From the NCBI GenBank assembly GCA_031265845.1, contig JAISCC010000136.1:1-35059 (forward strand): a stretch of DNA of 35,059 nt. The letters run 5' to 3'. Below are positions 14,953 to 22,668 of the stretch, one piece after another (position 1 is the first letter of the stretch; every line of letters starts with the position of its first letter). The position numbers and the translations under genes are program-made. The stretch comes from Treponema sp. Its GTDB lineage: Bacteria; Spirochaetota; Spirochaetia; Treponematales; Breznakiellaceae. Under the pieces are notes generated by a model that saw only the letters and a list, made by a program, of their open reading frames with translations, was not told where the DNA came from and searched no databases.

Positions 14953-15698
14953 ATCTGGATAAAATTATAGCCGTACGCAATACAAAGACGGTTTACCGTG
15001 ACGACGGCAAGGTGATAAAGCTCTTTGACGAGAATTATTCCAAAGCGGATGTTCTCAACGAGGCGTTGAATCAGGCGCGTGTGGAAGAAACCGGCTTGAA
15101 AATTCCCAAACTGCTTGAGGTGACGAAAGTCGAAAACAAATGGGCCATAGTTCTTGAGTATATTGAAGGCAAAACCATGGAACAGCTTATGAAAGAAAAT
15201 CCCAACAAACGGGACGAGTATTTCGAGCTTTTTGTAGACCTTCAAATGGAGGCGCATGCAAAGAAATCGCCGCTGCTCAACAAATTGAAGGATAAAATGT
15301 CCCGAAAAATCGCCCAGGCCGATTTAGACGCGACGACCAGATACGACTTGCATACGAGGCTTGATAGTATGCCGAAGCACAGCAAAGTGTGCCACGGCGA
15401 TTTTAACCCAAGCAATATCATTATTTCCGCGCAGGACGCTCCTTACATCATAGACTGGGCGCATGCGACCCAGGGCAACGCTTCAGCGGATGTCGCGCGG
15501 ACGTACCTTCTGTTCTGGCTCAACGGCGACATATCAGGCGCGGAAAAATACCTCAACCTGTTTTGCAAAAAAAGCGACACCGCCAAGCAGTACGTGCAGA
15601 AATGGATGCCGATAGTCGCCGCGTCGCAAATGGTCAAAGGCAAGAAAGAAGAGAAAGAATTTTTATTGCGTTGGATCAATGTCATTGATTACGAATAG
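14949..15698 (+). CDS. APH/choline-kinase-fold small-molecule kinase, substrate unknown
   Basis: 249 aa. Shows the aminoglycoside-phosphotransferase-type kinase fold: an N-lobe with TVYRDDGKVIKLFDENYSKA (likely ATP-binding Lys), a hinge WAIVLEYIEGKTMEQLM, the catalytic loop HGDFNPSNIII and the metal-binding IIDWAHATQGN. These motifs belong to kinases that act on small molecules (aminoglycosides, choline, fructosamine, homoserine). Nothing shows the substrate, and drug resistance is unlikely inside a metabolic operon. ATG 14949 is chosen because AGGAGG (14938-14943) lies five bases upstream and it overlaps the adhE stop; an ATG at 14928 precedes the site. The next gene starts 18 bases after its stop. 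Confidence 0.85.
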   Translation: MNLDKIIAVRNTKTVYRDDGKVIKLFDENYSKADVLNEALNQARVEETGLKIPKLLEVTKVENKWAIVLEYIEGKTMEQLMKENPNKRDEYFELFVDLQMEAHAKKSPLLNKLKDKMSRKIAQADLDATTRYDLHTRLDSMPKHSKVCHGDFNPSNIIISAQDAPYIIDWAHATQGNASADVARTYLLFWLNGDISGAEKYLNLFCKKSDTAKQYVQKWMPIVAASQMVKGKKEEKEFLLRWINVIDYE

Positions 15699-15716
15699 GA
15701 TAAGGAGGATGGTGTT

Positions 15717-15971
15717 ATGACAAAAGTAACCGTTTGTATTGGAAGTTCCTGCCATCTAAAAGGCTCAAGGCAGGTGGTGGAGCAGATGCAGTATGTAATC
15801 AAGCGCGACGGGCTTGGCGAGCAAATCGAATTAAGCGGCGCGTTCTGCATGGGCAAATGCAATTCGGACGGCGTTTCCGTAACCGTGAACGGCGCGCGTC
15901 ATGTGGTAAATCCGGGCAAGGCGCAGGAATTCTTTGACGACGTTGTGCGTAATAACGCGGTTCGTCCGTGA
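15717..15971 (+). CDS. Thioredoxin-like [2Fe-2S] ferredoxin (NuoE/HydC-like)
   Basis: 84 aa. Cys residues in VCIGSSCHLKG (residues 7 and 12) and FCMGKCNSDG (~43 and 47) match the four ligands of the thioredoxin-like [2Fe-2S] fold seen in NuoE and in small subunits of electron-bifurcating or hfs-type hydrogenases. Likely an electron shuttle or subunit for the hydrogenases that follow. A strong GGAGG lies ahead of ATG 15717. The downstream gene follows after 85 bases that can fold (TGCGGC pairing with GCCGCA, and CTCGTTTTT after), so there may be partial transcript processing there. Confidence 0.9.
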   Translation: MTKVTVCIGSSCHLKGSRQVVEQMQYVIKRDGLGEQIELSGAFCMGKCNSDGVSVTVNGARHVVNPGKAQEFFDDVVRNNAVRP

Positions 15972-16056
15972 AGCGTCCGCCCTGCGGCAGGCCGCGTTGA
16001 GAAGGCGAGTCGCCGCATCTCGTTTTTAGAAACTGAAGGCGAAAGAGTGGAAATGT

Positions 16057-17841
16057 GTGGAATATTTAGATTTTAAACCGGCGCGGTGCAAAGACTGCTT
16101 CAAGTGCTTGCGCGAATGTCCGGTGAAAGCGATAAAATTTGAAAACCGTCAGGCGCACATCGTTGAGGAACGTTGCATTTTGTGCGGCACGTGTACGAAC
16201 GCCTGCCCCCAAAATGCAAAGAAGGTTAATTCGGAGCTGGCGAAGGTCGAAGCGATTTTGGCTGGAGGAGGGCAGGCGCTCGCTTCGGTGGCGCCCTCTT
16301 TTGCAAGCGGTTTCGGCGTACAGAGCTTTTCAATAATGCGGCTTGCCATCACCAAACTTGGGTTTGCGTACGCCGAAGAGACCGCTGTTGGCGCTGAGGC
16401 GGTTAGCGCCGCCTATGTCCGCTTGCTGGAGGCGCATACCTATAAAAACTTCATCACCTCCGCGTGTCCGGCCATAAACCGTATGATTCAGGTCTATTAT
16501 CCCGGCGCGTTGAAATATTTGGCGCCGACGGACTCTCCCATGACAGCGCATGGAAAACTCTTGAAAGAACGGTTTCCAAACGCGAAGATAGTGTTCATAG
16601 GCCCCTGTATAGCCAAAAAAAGAGAAGCCGCGGAGAGTGGAATCATAGACGCGGTTTTGACCTTTGAAGAATTGGGCCGGCTCTTTGCCAGCAGGAACAT
16701 AGCGCTGGAACAAATAGCGGATATTGACACCATCGCTGCCGTCGGCAACGCCGGCGATGTTGCCGGAGAAGCCGCAAACCGCGCCAGGTACTATCCCATC
16801 AGCAGAGGAATCATCAAGTCGTTTATAAACCCTCCAGATGATTATGAATATGTCGCCGTGGACGGCGTGAAAAGGTGTTTTGAAACGCTTGAAGGCATAG
16901 AAACGTATTCCGGCTTGTTTATTGAGATGAACTGCTGTGAATACGGATGCGTTAACGGCCCGTGCATACTAAAAACGCCGGAGACGCGCACCGGAGGCGC
17001 GATCAGGGCGAATAAGGAAATACGGGATTATGTCAACAGTTATGCCAACAGAACCGCCGCGAAGCCGGTCGTAGAAACGAGGAACATGGCGCCGCCGGCA
17101 GGCGCGTCCGCATTCGCCGGCGTTGACTTGTCAATGAAACATCCGCCGCTCCCCCTGCTGTTTGCGGCGCCGAGCGAGCGGGACATACAGTTTATTTTGG
17201 CTAAAAGCGGCAAAGTCAACCCCGAAGACGAGCTTAATTGCGGCGCGTGCGGATACTCCACCTGCCGCGAAAAGGCATTGTCCGTGTTTAATGGATTGGC
17301 CGATATAGAGATGTGCATCCCCTATATGCGCACCCGAGCCGAATCGATGTCCTATGAGATAATTCAGAATAGTCCCAACGGCGTCATTGTTCTTGACAGC
17401 GACTATAAAATACTGGAGCTAAACAACGCCGCGCGCCGGATTCTCGGCATAACCGCCGCGAGCGCGAAGGGTTTGAACGCATTTGATTGTTTTAATTGCA
17501 ACGAGTACCTCATCGCGTTTAACGAAGGAAAAAGCATACATAAAAAGAACGTGTTTATTGGCGAGACCGGCAAGTACGCCGAAATGTCGATTATTCTGCT
17601 GCATGACCATAAAATCATGTTCGGCGTATATAAAGATATATCGGACAAGGTGGAATTTGAAAAAAAACTTGATGAGGTGAAGAATGAAACCCTTAATACG
17701 ACGGACGGCGTGATAAAAAAGCAAATGCGCGTGGCCCAGGAAATAGCTTCGCTTCTGGGGGAAACCACCGCCGAAACAAAAGTTGCTTTGCTCAAACTCA
17801 AGAAAACCTTGCGACGCGAGCATGAAACAGAGGATGGCTAG
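16057..17841 (+). CDS. Sensory-type [FeFe] hydrogenase with C-terminal PAS domain
   Basis: 594 aa from GTG 16057. Two [4Fe-4S] clusters come first (Cys 11, 14, 17, 21 and 40, 43, 46, 50). The H-cluster domain carries L1 as TSACPA, L2 as GPCIAKKREA and L3 as EMNCCEYGCVNG. The first Cys of the usual TSCCP, which relays protons in catalytic enzymes, is Ala here, as in group C sensory hydrogenases (HydS). Next is a further Fe-S module (ELNCGACGYSTCREKAL, then C), a PAS domain (IIQNSPNGVIVLDSDYKILE) and a C-terminal coiled coil. Such proteins are thought to sense H2 or redox state and pass a signal. It corresponds in order to the second gene of hfsABCD. No histidine kinase domain is present; the phosphatase gene downstream is the likely partner. 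Confidence 0.9.
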   Translation: MEYLDFKPARCKDCFKCLRECPVKAIKFENRQAHIVEERCILCGTCTNACPQNAKKVNSELAKVEAILAGGGQALASVAPSFASGFGVQSFSIMRLAITKLGFAYAEETAVGAEAVSAAYVRLLEAHTYKNFITSACPAINRMIQVYYPGALKYLAPTDSPMTAHGKLLKERFPNAKIVFIGPCIAKKREAAESGIIDAVLTFEELGRLFASRNIALEQIADIDTIAAVGNAGDVAGEAANRARYYPISRGIIKSFINPPDDYEYVAVDGVKRCFETLEGIETYSGLFIEMNCCEYGCVNGPCILKTPETRTGGAIRANKEIRDYVNSYANRTAAKPVVETRNMAPPAGASAFAGVDLSMKHPPLPLLFAAPSERDIQFILAKSGKVNPEDELNCGACGYSTCREKALSVFNGLADIEMCIPYMRTRAESMSYEIIQNSPNGVIVLDSDYKILELNNAARRILGITAASAKGLNAFDCFNCNEYLIAFNEGKSIHKKNVFIGETGKYAEMSIILLHDHKIMFGVYKDISDKVEFEKKLDEVKNETLNTTDGVIKKQMRVAQEIASLLGETTAETKVALLKLKKTLRREHETEDG

Positions 17842-17948
17842 ACAAGGAATGGGTATAGCGTTGCGGCAAGGAATCGAGGTTGATTCCAATAAAGAATTAG
17901 AGGCAATTCCAGCAAGGAAAAAAGAATCGTTGCAAGCGAGGAAAAAAA

Positions 17949-19109
17949 ATGGAACTCTATTTGGAGAATGGGTACACTTCTTTGAACAAGAAAGGAGAGG
18001 AGTTGTGCGGGGACAAGGTTGAAGCCGCGAGCGACGGCGAGTATACTACGGTGGCGCTCGCCGACGGATTGGGAAGCGGGGTTAAGGCGAATATTCTTGC
18101 CACGCTGACTTCAAAGATTCTGTGTACGATGGTGTCAAACGGCATTGAGTTGGAGGAATGTATAAGCGCCGTCATCCAAACCCTGCCGGTGTGCAAAACG
18201 CGCGGCATTGCGTACGCGACTTTTTCAGTGGTGTATGCAAACAAACAAGGCGGCGGCTGTCTCTTTGAGTTTGACAATCCCGCCGCCATATACTACCATG
18301 AAGGAATGTGTGTTGATTTCGACAGAACAGCGCATAGTTATTTTGGAAAAACTGTATACGTAAGCGAACTAAATCTGGTTAAAGACGACTGCATAATTCT
18401 TATGAGCGACGGCGTTATTCACGCCGGCATTGGAAAAGTTCTCAATCTTGGATGGATTCGCAAAGATGTGATGGAGTATCTGAACAAGACGATAAAGCCC
18501 TCTATGAGCGCGCGGTGCGTCGCATGCCTGCTTGCCGGAGCGTGCAACGATCTGTATATAGACGAGCCGGGCGACGACACTACTGTCGCGGCTGTAAAAA
18601 TCAGGGAGGTTGCGCCGGTGAGCGTTATGGTGGGACCGCCTGTTGACAAGACGCGGGACGATGTTTATATCGACGCGTTTCTTGCGAATGAAGGGAAAAA
18701 GGTGGTGTGCGGCGGCGCCACTTCCCAAATAGTGGCGCGGCGTCTTCACGAGGAAATACGACCCGCGCTGGACTTTCCCGACAGGGACGTGCCGCCCATA
18801 GGCTATATAAAAGGCATTGACCTTACGACCGAAGGAGTGTTGACCCTGAGGAAATTGCTTGAGTTAAGCGAAAAATACATCAGCGCCGCTGACCTCACGC
18901 CCAAATATTTTACAAAGCGGGACGGCGCGTCTATGCTTGCGAACATCCTGTTTGAGGAGGCGACGCATATACGGTTTTTCGTGGGGCAAAGCGTTAATTC
19001 CGCGCATCAAGGCTTGCCCATAGATATAACCATGAAGCTCAAATTGGTGGAGACGCTCGCCAAAAATCTCAAAACGATTGGCAAGACTGTGGAGGTGAAC
19101 TATGACTGA
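17949..19109 (+). CDS. SpoIIE/PP2C-type serine phosphatase of the hydrogenase operon
   Basis: 386 aa. The N-terminal ~220 residues are a PP2C/SpoIIE phosphatase: ALADGLGSGVKANILATLTS (metal-binding Asp-Gly), CIILMSDGVIHAG and GDDTTVAAVKI are the three conserved metal-site motifs. The C-terminal ~160 residues (VVCGGATSQIVARRLHEEI, GIDLTTEGVLTLRKLLELSE) resemble the extra domain found in the phosphatases of hfs-type hydrogenase clusters. It probably dephosphorylates a Ser/Thr protein in response to the PAS hydrogenase; the target is not evident. GAGG precedes ATG 17949. The 107 bases before it contain purine-rich AAGGAAT-like repeats. The end overlaps the next gene by 8 bases. Confidence 0.88.
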   Translation: MELYLENGYTSLNKKGEELCGDKVEAASDGEYTTVALADGLGSGVKANILATLTSKILCTMVSNGIELEECISAVIQTLPVCKTRGIAYATFSVVYANKQGGGCLFEFDNPAAIYYHEGMCVDFDRTAHSYFGKTVYVSELNLVKDDCIILMSDGVIHAGIGKVLNLGWIRKDVMEYLNKTIKPSMSARCVACLLAGACNDLYIDEPGDDTTVAAVKIREVAPVSVMVGPPVDKTRDDVYIDAFLANEGKKVVCGGATSQIVARRLHEEIRPALDFPDRDVPPIGYIKGIDLTTEGVLTLRKLLELSEKYISAADLTPKYFTKRDGASMLANILFEEATHIRFFVGQSVNSAHQGLPIDITMKLKLVETLAKNLKTIGKTVEVNYD

Positions 19110-20574
19110 TGGAAGGGACATAAAGAAATTCGACACCAAAGTGCAGTATTTGAAATACAGGGCGCTGTGCGAGGTCGCCCGGCACACATGGAAAGACGAT
19201 CTGTATGAAAACCTGCTCGCCATTCCGAAAGCCATTGTGCCGGGAAAAGAGCCTACCATGCGTTGTTGCGTGTACAAAGAACGCGCCATCTTGGGCGAAC
19301 GGGTAAGGGCCGCGATGGGCGGCGACAAGAGCAACCCCAATGTTATTGAAATAATAGACATCGCCTGCGATGACTGTCCTGCCGGTGGGTATGAGATAAC
19401 CAGCGCCTGCCGGGGATGCCTTGCGCACCGTTGCGAGCATGTGTGCAGGCGCGAGGCCATAACGTTTGATCATAAACAGAAAGCCCGCATTGACAAGTCC
19501 AAGTGCGTGGAATGCGGACTCTGCGCAAAAGCCTGTCCGTACTCCGCTGTCATCAACTTGCGGCGTCCGTGTGAAAATTCCTGCAAGGTGGGCGCGATTT
19601 CCCTTAACAACGCCAAGTCCGCCATGATAGACAACGGGAAATGCATCGCGTGCGGCGCGTGCGTGTATCAATGTCCTTTCGGAGCCATCACCGACAAGTC
19701 GTTCATCGTGAATGTGGTGGACATGCTGAAAAAGAGTTGCGGCGACGAGCGGTACAAGGTCTACGCGGTGGTCGCGCCCTCCATAGCGAGTCAATTCAAT
19801 TACGCGAAACTGGAGCAGGTCATAACAGGCATAAAGCGGCTTGGTTTTTTCAGCGTGGTGGAAGCGGCGCTTGGCGCGGACATGGTGGCGGACGAAGAGG
19901 CGAAAGAATTGGCGAAAACGGGATTTTTAACCACATCGTGCTGTCCCGCGTTTGTCACATACATTGAAACGCAGTTCCCTGACTGCGCCTCGAAAATCAG
20001 CGGCGCCCTTTCCCCTATGGCCGCCATCGCCAAATACATCAAGCGCTCCGATCCGGATTCAAAAGTCATCTTTATTGGTCCCTGTACCGCCAAGAAACTT
20101 GAATTTCAAAAAAAGAGCGTCCGCCCCTATATAGATTCGGTCATTACATTTGAAGAGTTGCAAGCGTTATTCGACAGCAAAGACCTTGATGTCGCGTCTT
20201 TGGAAGAAAGCCGCCTTGACAACGCTTCTTATTTTGGGCGTATTTTTGCGCGAAGCGGCGGCGTAACCGATGCGGTGCGCGAAGCCATTAAAGAAAATGG
20301 CGTTGAAGGCTTTGACTTTGACCCTGTGGTGTGCAACGGCATTGAACAATGCAAGGCGGCGTTGATGAGATTGAGCAAGGGGGCGCTGCCCAACAACTTT
20401 ATTGAAGGCATGGCATGTACGAACGGTTGTATCGGCGGGGCGGGCTGTCTTACTCACGAAGAAAAGAGCAAAGCCGGCGTTGACGCTTATGGCATGAAAG
20501 CCTATGAAAAAAACATAAAAGACGCGATTAGCGTACTGGGAACAGGCGTTGATCATATGTCTGGCAACGAATAG
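19102..20574 (+). CDS. [FeFe] hydrogenase, catalytic type
   Basis: 490 aa. An N-terminal region with a Cys-rich cluster motif (IACDDCPAGGYEIT, ACRGCLAHRCEHVC) leads into two [4Fe-4S] ferredoxin units (KCVECGLCAKACPYSA and KCIACGACVYQCPFGA). The H-cluster domain has L1 TSCCPAF with both Cys residues, L2 GPCTAKKLE and L3 EGMACTNGCIGGAG. The intact proton-relay Cys points to real H2 production or uptake, with electrons from ferredoxin or the [2Fe-2S] partner. GGAGGTG sits just before ATG 19102, inside the end of the phosphatase gene, so the two are coupled. Last gene of the operon. Maturases HydE, HydF and HydG are not in the window. Confidence 0.92.
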   Translation: MTDGRDIKKFDTKVQYLKYRALCEVARHTWKDDLYENLLAIPKAIVPGKEPTMRCCVYKERAILGERVRAAMGGDKSNPNVIEIIDIACDDCPAGGYEITSACRGCLAHRCEHVCRREAITFDHKQKARIDKSKCVECGLCAKACPYSAVINLRRPCENSCKVGAISLNNAKSAMIDNGKCIACGACVYQCPFGAITDKSFIVNVVDMLKKSCGDERYKVYAVVAPSIASQFNYAKLEQVITGIKRLGFFSVVEAALGADMVADEEAKELAKTGFLTTSCCPAFVTYIETQFPDCASKISGALSPMAAIAKYIKRSDPDSKVIFIGPCTAKKLEFQKKSVRPYIDSVITFEELQALFDSKDLDVASLEESRLDNASYFGRIFARSGGVTDAVREAIKENGVEGFDFDPVVCNGIEQCKAALMRLSKGALPNNFIEGMACTNGCIGGAGCLTHEEKSKAGVDAYGMKAYEKNIKDAISVLGTGVDHMSGNE

Positions 20575-20654
20575 ACGGCTGTCAGGCGCCCATTTTTAGC
20601 AAGACACAGATTGGAGGCTCTTTTCAGGATGAACGTTTTATCTCACGTCCTTGA

Positions 20655-20810
20655 CATTTACCCCCATTTTCTTTAGACAGAGTAACATGGACAGCTGTTG
20701 AGGATGCCAAATTTGGCAACATTCTCATCTACGGCATAGCCTATGGGGACGGCAAGTCCGTGGCGGTGGGCGGCAGCGGCAAGGCGGCGTATTCCAACAA
20801 TCAGGAATAA
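20655..20810 (+). pseudogene. C-terminal remnant of a beta-propeller-like surface protein
   Basis: The frame to TAA 20808-20810 reads DRVTWTAVEDAKFGNILIYG, then IAYGDGKSVAVGGSGKAAYSNNQE. The cadence WTAV…FG…I…IAYGxGxxVAVGxxGKxAYS is that of the ~50-residue repeats in exported treponeme proteins with WD/BNR-like propellers; this is the last repeat only. No start codon precedes it. Family from pattern recognition. Confidence 0.5.
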
Positions 20811-20835
20811 GCGCAAGGGTCTTAAGCGCTGTTTT
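20810..20835 (+). terminator. Candidate terminator after the hydrogenase operon region
   Basis: AGCGCAAG, loop GGT, CTT, two unpaired A, GCGCT, then GTTTT. The stem has a bulge and the T tract is short, so it is a weak candidate, but it is the first one after the operon end at 20574. Confidence 0.35.
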
Positions 20836-21024
20836 AGTGTGAACGGGCGACAGATAGCGAGGTTAAAGGTTGCGCCCGCTTGCTGTCTGACACTTTTTAT
20901 TTTTATAAAAAGGGGTTAATCCCCCCGCCCGCCCCTTGAGGGCGGAAAACTGGGGTGCGCGGGGGGATTTGTTCCTCCGCATTATGCGACCGCATACGCG
21001 AATATTTTCAAGGAGAAATCTTCA

Positions 21025-21210
21025 ATGCCTCGCCGCTATGCGGCGGGGATGGATTATGCTATACCCGCAGAGGAAGGGGGAGCGGACAACACGGAGCATA
21101 AAGACGGACGGTGTGTGTACTATAGTGAGTGGAATATCGCGCTGTGTCTGTGTCCGATGGGGCGGGCGTTGCACCGGCATTTTATAAGCGGAGCGAGGGG
21201 GTGTATGTAA
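21025..21210 (+). CDS. Hypothetical 61-aa ORF
   Basis: AAGGAG is eight bases ahead of ATG 21025. The product starts MPRRYAAGMDYAIPAEEGGA and contains VYYSEWNIALCLCPMG. No signal peptide, no known motif. It lies in a decayed region between remnants, so it may be a fragment of a larger lost gene. Confidence 0.3.
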   Translation: MPRRYAAGMDYAIPAEEGGADNTEHKDGRCVYYSEWNIALCLCPMGRALHRHFISGARGCM

Positions 21211-21235
21211 CCCGGGAAGCCCGCATGAGGCGCCG

Positions 21236-21469
21236 ATGTCCGAATCGACGTTCAGCGTGACCTATAACGAGCGGGGGCTGCCGGTGAAACAGATGCGGAT
21301 AAAGACGGACCGGTCGAGTGAAGCGAAGGAAATGCATAGTGTAACATCCGTTTGGGACGATAAAGAGTCCAATGGGAGTAGGGAATTTTCGCTTGTTTTT
21401 CCGGACTGCAACATGAAACGGGCGATCAATATACCGAGTGCGGGAAACCTGCTGAAAACCTTCGTCTGA
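21236..21469 (+). CDS. Hypothetical 77-aa ORF, possible gene fragment
   Basis: Starts MSESTFSVTYNERGLPVKQM at ATG 21236; the alternating polar and hydrophobic pattern (FSVTYNERG, FSLVFPDCNMKRAI) suggests a beta-rich domain end. There is no good ribosome site. It follows the 61-aa ORF after 25 bases in another frame, so both could be pieces of one decayed gene. Confidence 0.3.
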   Translation: MSESTFSVTYNERGLPVKQMRIKTDRSSEAKEMHSVTSVWDDKESNGSREFSLVFPDCNMKRAINIPSAGNLLKTFV

Positions 21470-21643
21470 TGAGAGGAAGGAGGGGTGGTAGGAAATTGAC
21501 GGTAACAGCCGCCTTTTCCCGCCTCTGCGCTAAAAATAACAAGGTTCTTACACAGTCTGGGGCGTTCGCATCCTGCTTTGGACGATTCTCACGGTGTTCC
21601 ACTGCGTTTTCATCGCCGCGTTTTTTAAAATATTGAAAAATGC

Positions 21644-21672
21644 TTGACAAGCAAAGTTGATATAAGTATAAT
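21644..21672 (+). promoter_or_regulatory. Perfect consensus sigma-70 promoter
   Basis: TTGACA (21644-21649), a 17-bp spacer, and TATAAT (21667-21672): both hexamers match consensus exactly. Predicted transcription start is ~21679, 13 bases before the ATG at 21692. Confidence 0.8.
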
Positions 21673-21691
21673 CTATTAAGAAATAATACAT

Positions 21692-22432
21692 ATGTGTTAT
21701 TTTTCAATTTTAGGAGGTTTTGCAGAAATCGTAGGCTCGCTCATAATTCTTACCATGTTGGTTGGATGTAGCGATGTAATAGTTGATCCGGTGGATACGT
21801 CATTGCAACATTCCGGCGGTGACCGAAAGACGAGTATCTCGCAACGAATCGGGCGCCTCAAAGACGCTGGGTTGCTTGATTCGCTTATATCCGAGAGCAC
21901 AAGCATATCCGCCCTTGAAACTGACGACAATGAACAACTTCTCTATTTTATCAACAATACCGACGCCGCCTTAGATGAGATAGCTCAATCTGAAAACGGA
22001 GAGGTTCAGTTGAAACTTATCGACGCTATGTTGAGCGGCGCGACTGTTGGAGAAACGGCGGACATCATGGCGGAGATTTCCGAGGATATGGCGGCGCAGT
22101 ACCTTACTGCTATGGAGGAACAGGTAAATGCATTGGAAGCCATAGCGGTTGACGGAAGCCGTTCTGTGACAGGAAACGCCGTCACTATCCGGGATATACG
22201 TATCGCTTTCTATGACGAACAGCCCAATACTACACAAGCGCGAGGCATATACGGCGAGAATCTTAAGTGGGATACCGTTGGATGGTATATAGGCTTTTGT
22301 GCGGCTACAACGGCAGGTGTAATCGCCTCTTCATCGTGGATTCCTTGGGTAAAAATTCCCGGTATCGTGGTGGCAATCGCAGGCGGCGCATCTATGGTTG
22401 TCCAGCTAGTAAAGATGAAAAGTCGCTATTAG
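21692..22432 (+). CDS. Predicted lipoprotein, unknown function, odd translation start
   Basis: 246 aa if read from ATG 21692. Residues GSLIILTMLVGCSD form a lipobox (LVGC), with the Cys at ~26. A helical acidic region follows (IGRLKDAGLLDSLISEST, MAEISEDMAAQYLTAMEEQ), then a hydrophobic C terminus that could make two membrane helices (GWYIGFCAATTAGVIASS and IPGIVVAIAGGASMVVQL). The start is strange: the ATG has no ribosome site and gives an uncharged signal peptide, while a perfect AGGAGG lies inside the frame at 21712-21717 with no start codon at the right distance. Perhaps the original ATG was lost near 21725. A neighbouring frame continues after the stop. Family not recognised. Confidence 0.6.
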   Translation: MCYFSILGGFAEIVGSLIILTMLVGCSDVIVDPVDTSLQHSGGDRKTSISQRIGRLKDAGLLDSLISESTSISALETDDNEQLLYFINNTDAALDEIAQSENGEVQLKLIDAMLSGATVGETADIMAEISEDMAAQYLTAMEEQVNALEAIAVDGSRSVTGNAVTIRDIRIAFYDEQPNTTQARGIYGENLKWDTVGWYIGFCAATTAGVIASSSWIPWVKIPGIVVAIAGGASMVVQLVKMKSRY

Positions 22433-22641
22433 CTTTATTCTCTTCTACCGATTTACCTCAGATAGCGACAATAGCTGCGGCAACCGCAACGACGGGATAT
22501 GTCTGTTATAAGAGCGCAACTGGAATAGCTGTTAGAGCGGCGGTTATTAGCGCGTGGAATAAAATCGCTGAGTTTCTTTTGAATGCTATTCCGATACTAA
22601 AGACCACAAAGATAAACGGCATTATAATCGCTCCTCTATAA
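22433..22641 (+). pseudogene. Possible out-of-frame extension of the lipoprotein gene
   Basis: Beginning around 22415 the neighbouring frame reads DEKSLLALFSSTDLPQIATI, then TGYVCYKSATGIAVRAAVIS and ends INGIIIAPL at TAA 22639-22641. It has amphipathic and hydrophobic character like the preceding C terminus but no start codon or ribosome site of its own. One frameshift near the GATGAAAAG at 22413-22421 would join it to the lipoprotein, giving ~315 aa. Confidence 0.4.
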
Positions 22642-22668
22642 ATAAAAGGGCGATACACGGAGGCTGTT

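Larger units (their letters stand above)
20811..21643. other. Accessory stretch with a large hairpin and small remnants
   Basis: No confident gene. AATCCCCCCGC (20918-20928) pairs perfectly with GCGGGGGGATT (20959-20969); inside it CCGCCC (20929-20934) pairs with GGGCGG (20940-20945), making a large branched hairpin. A smaller one, CGCCGC/GCGGCG, is at 21031-21045. Two small open frames follow (21025-21210 and 21236-21469). The remainder to 21643 contains nothing I can name. Confidence 0.5.

Noticed and set aside
14949..15698. Aminoglycoside resistance gene
   Set aside because: The APH fold is shared by many metabolic kinases, and translational coupling to adhE argues against a resistance role.
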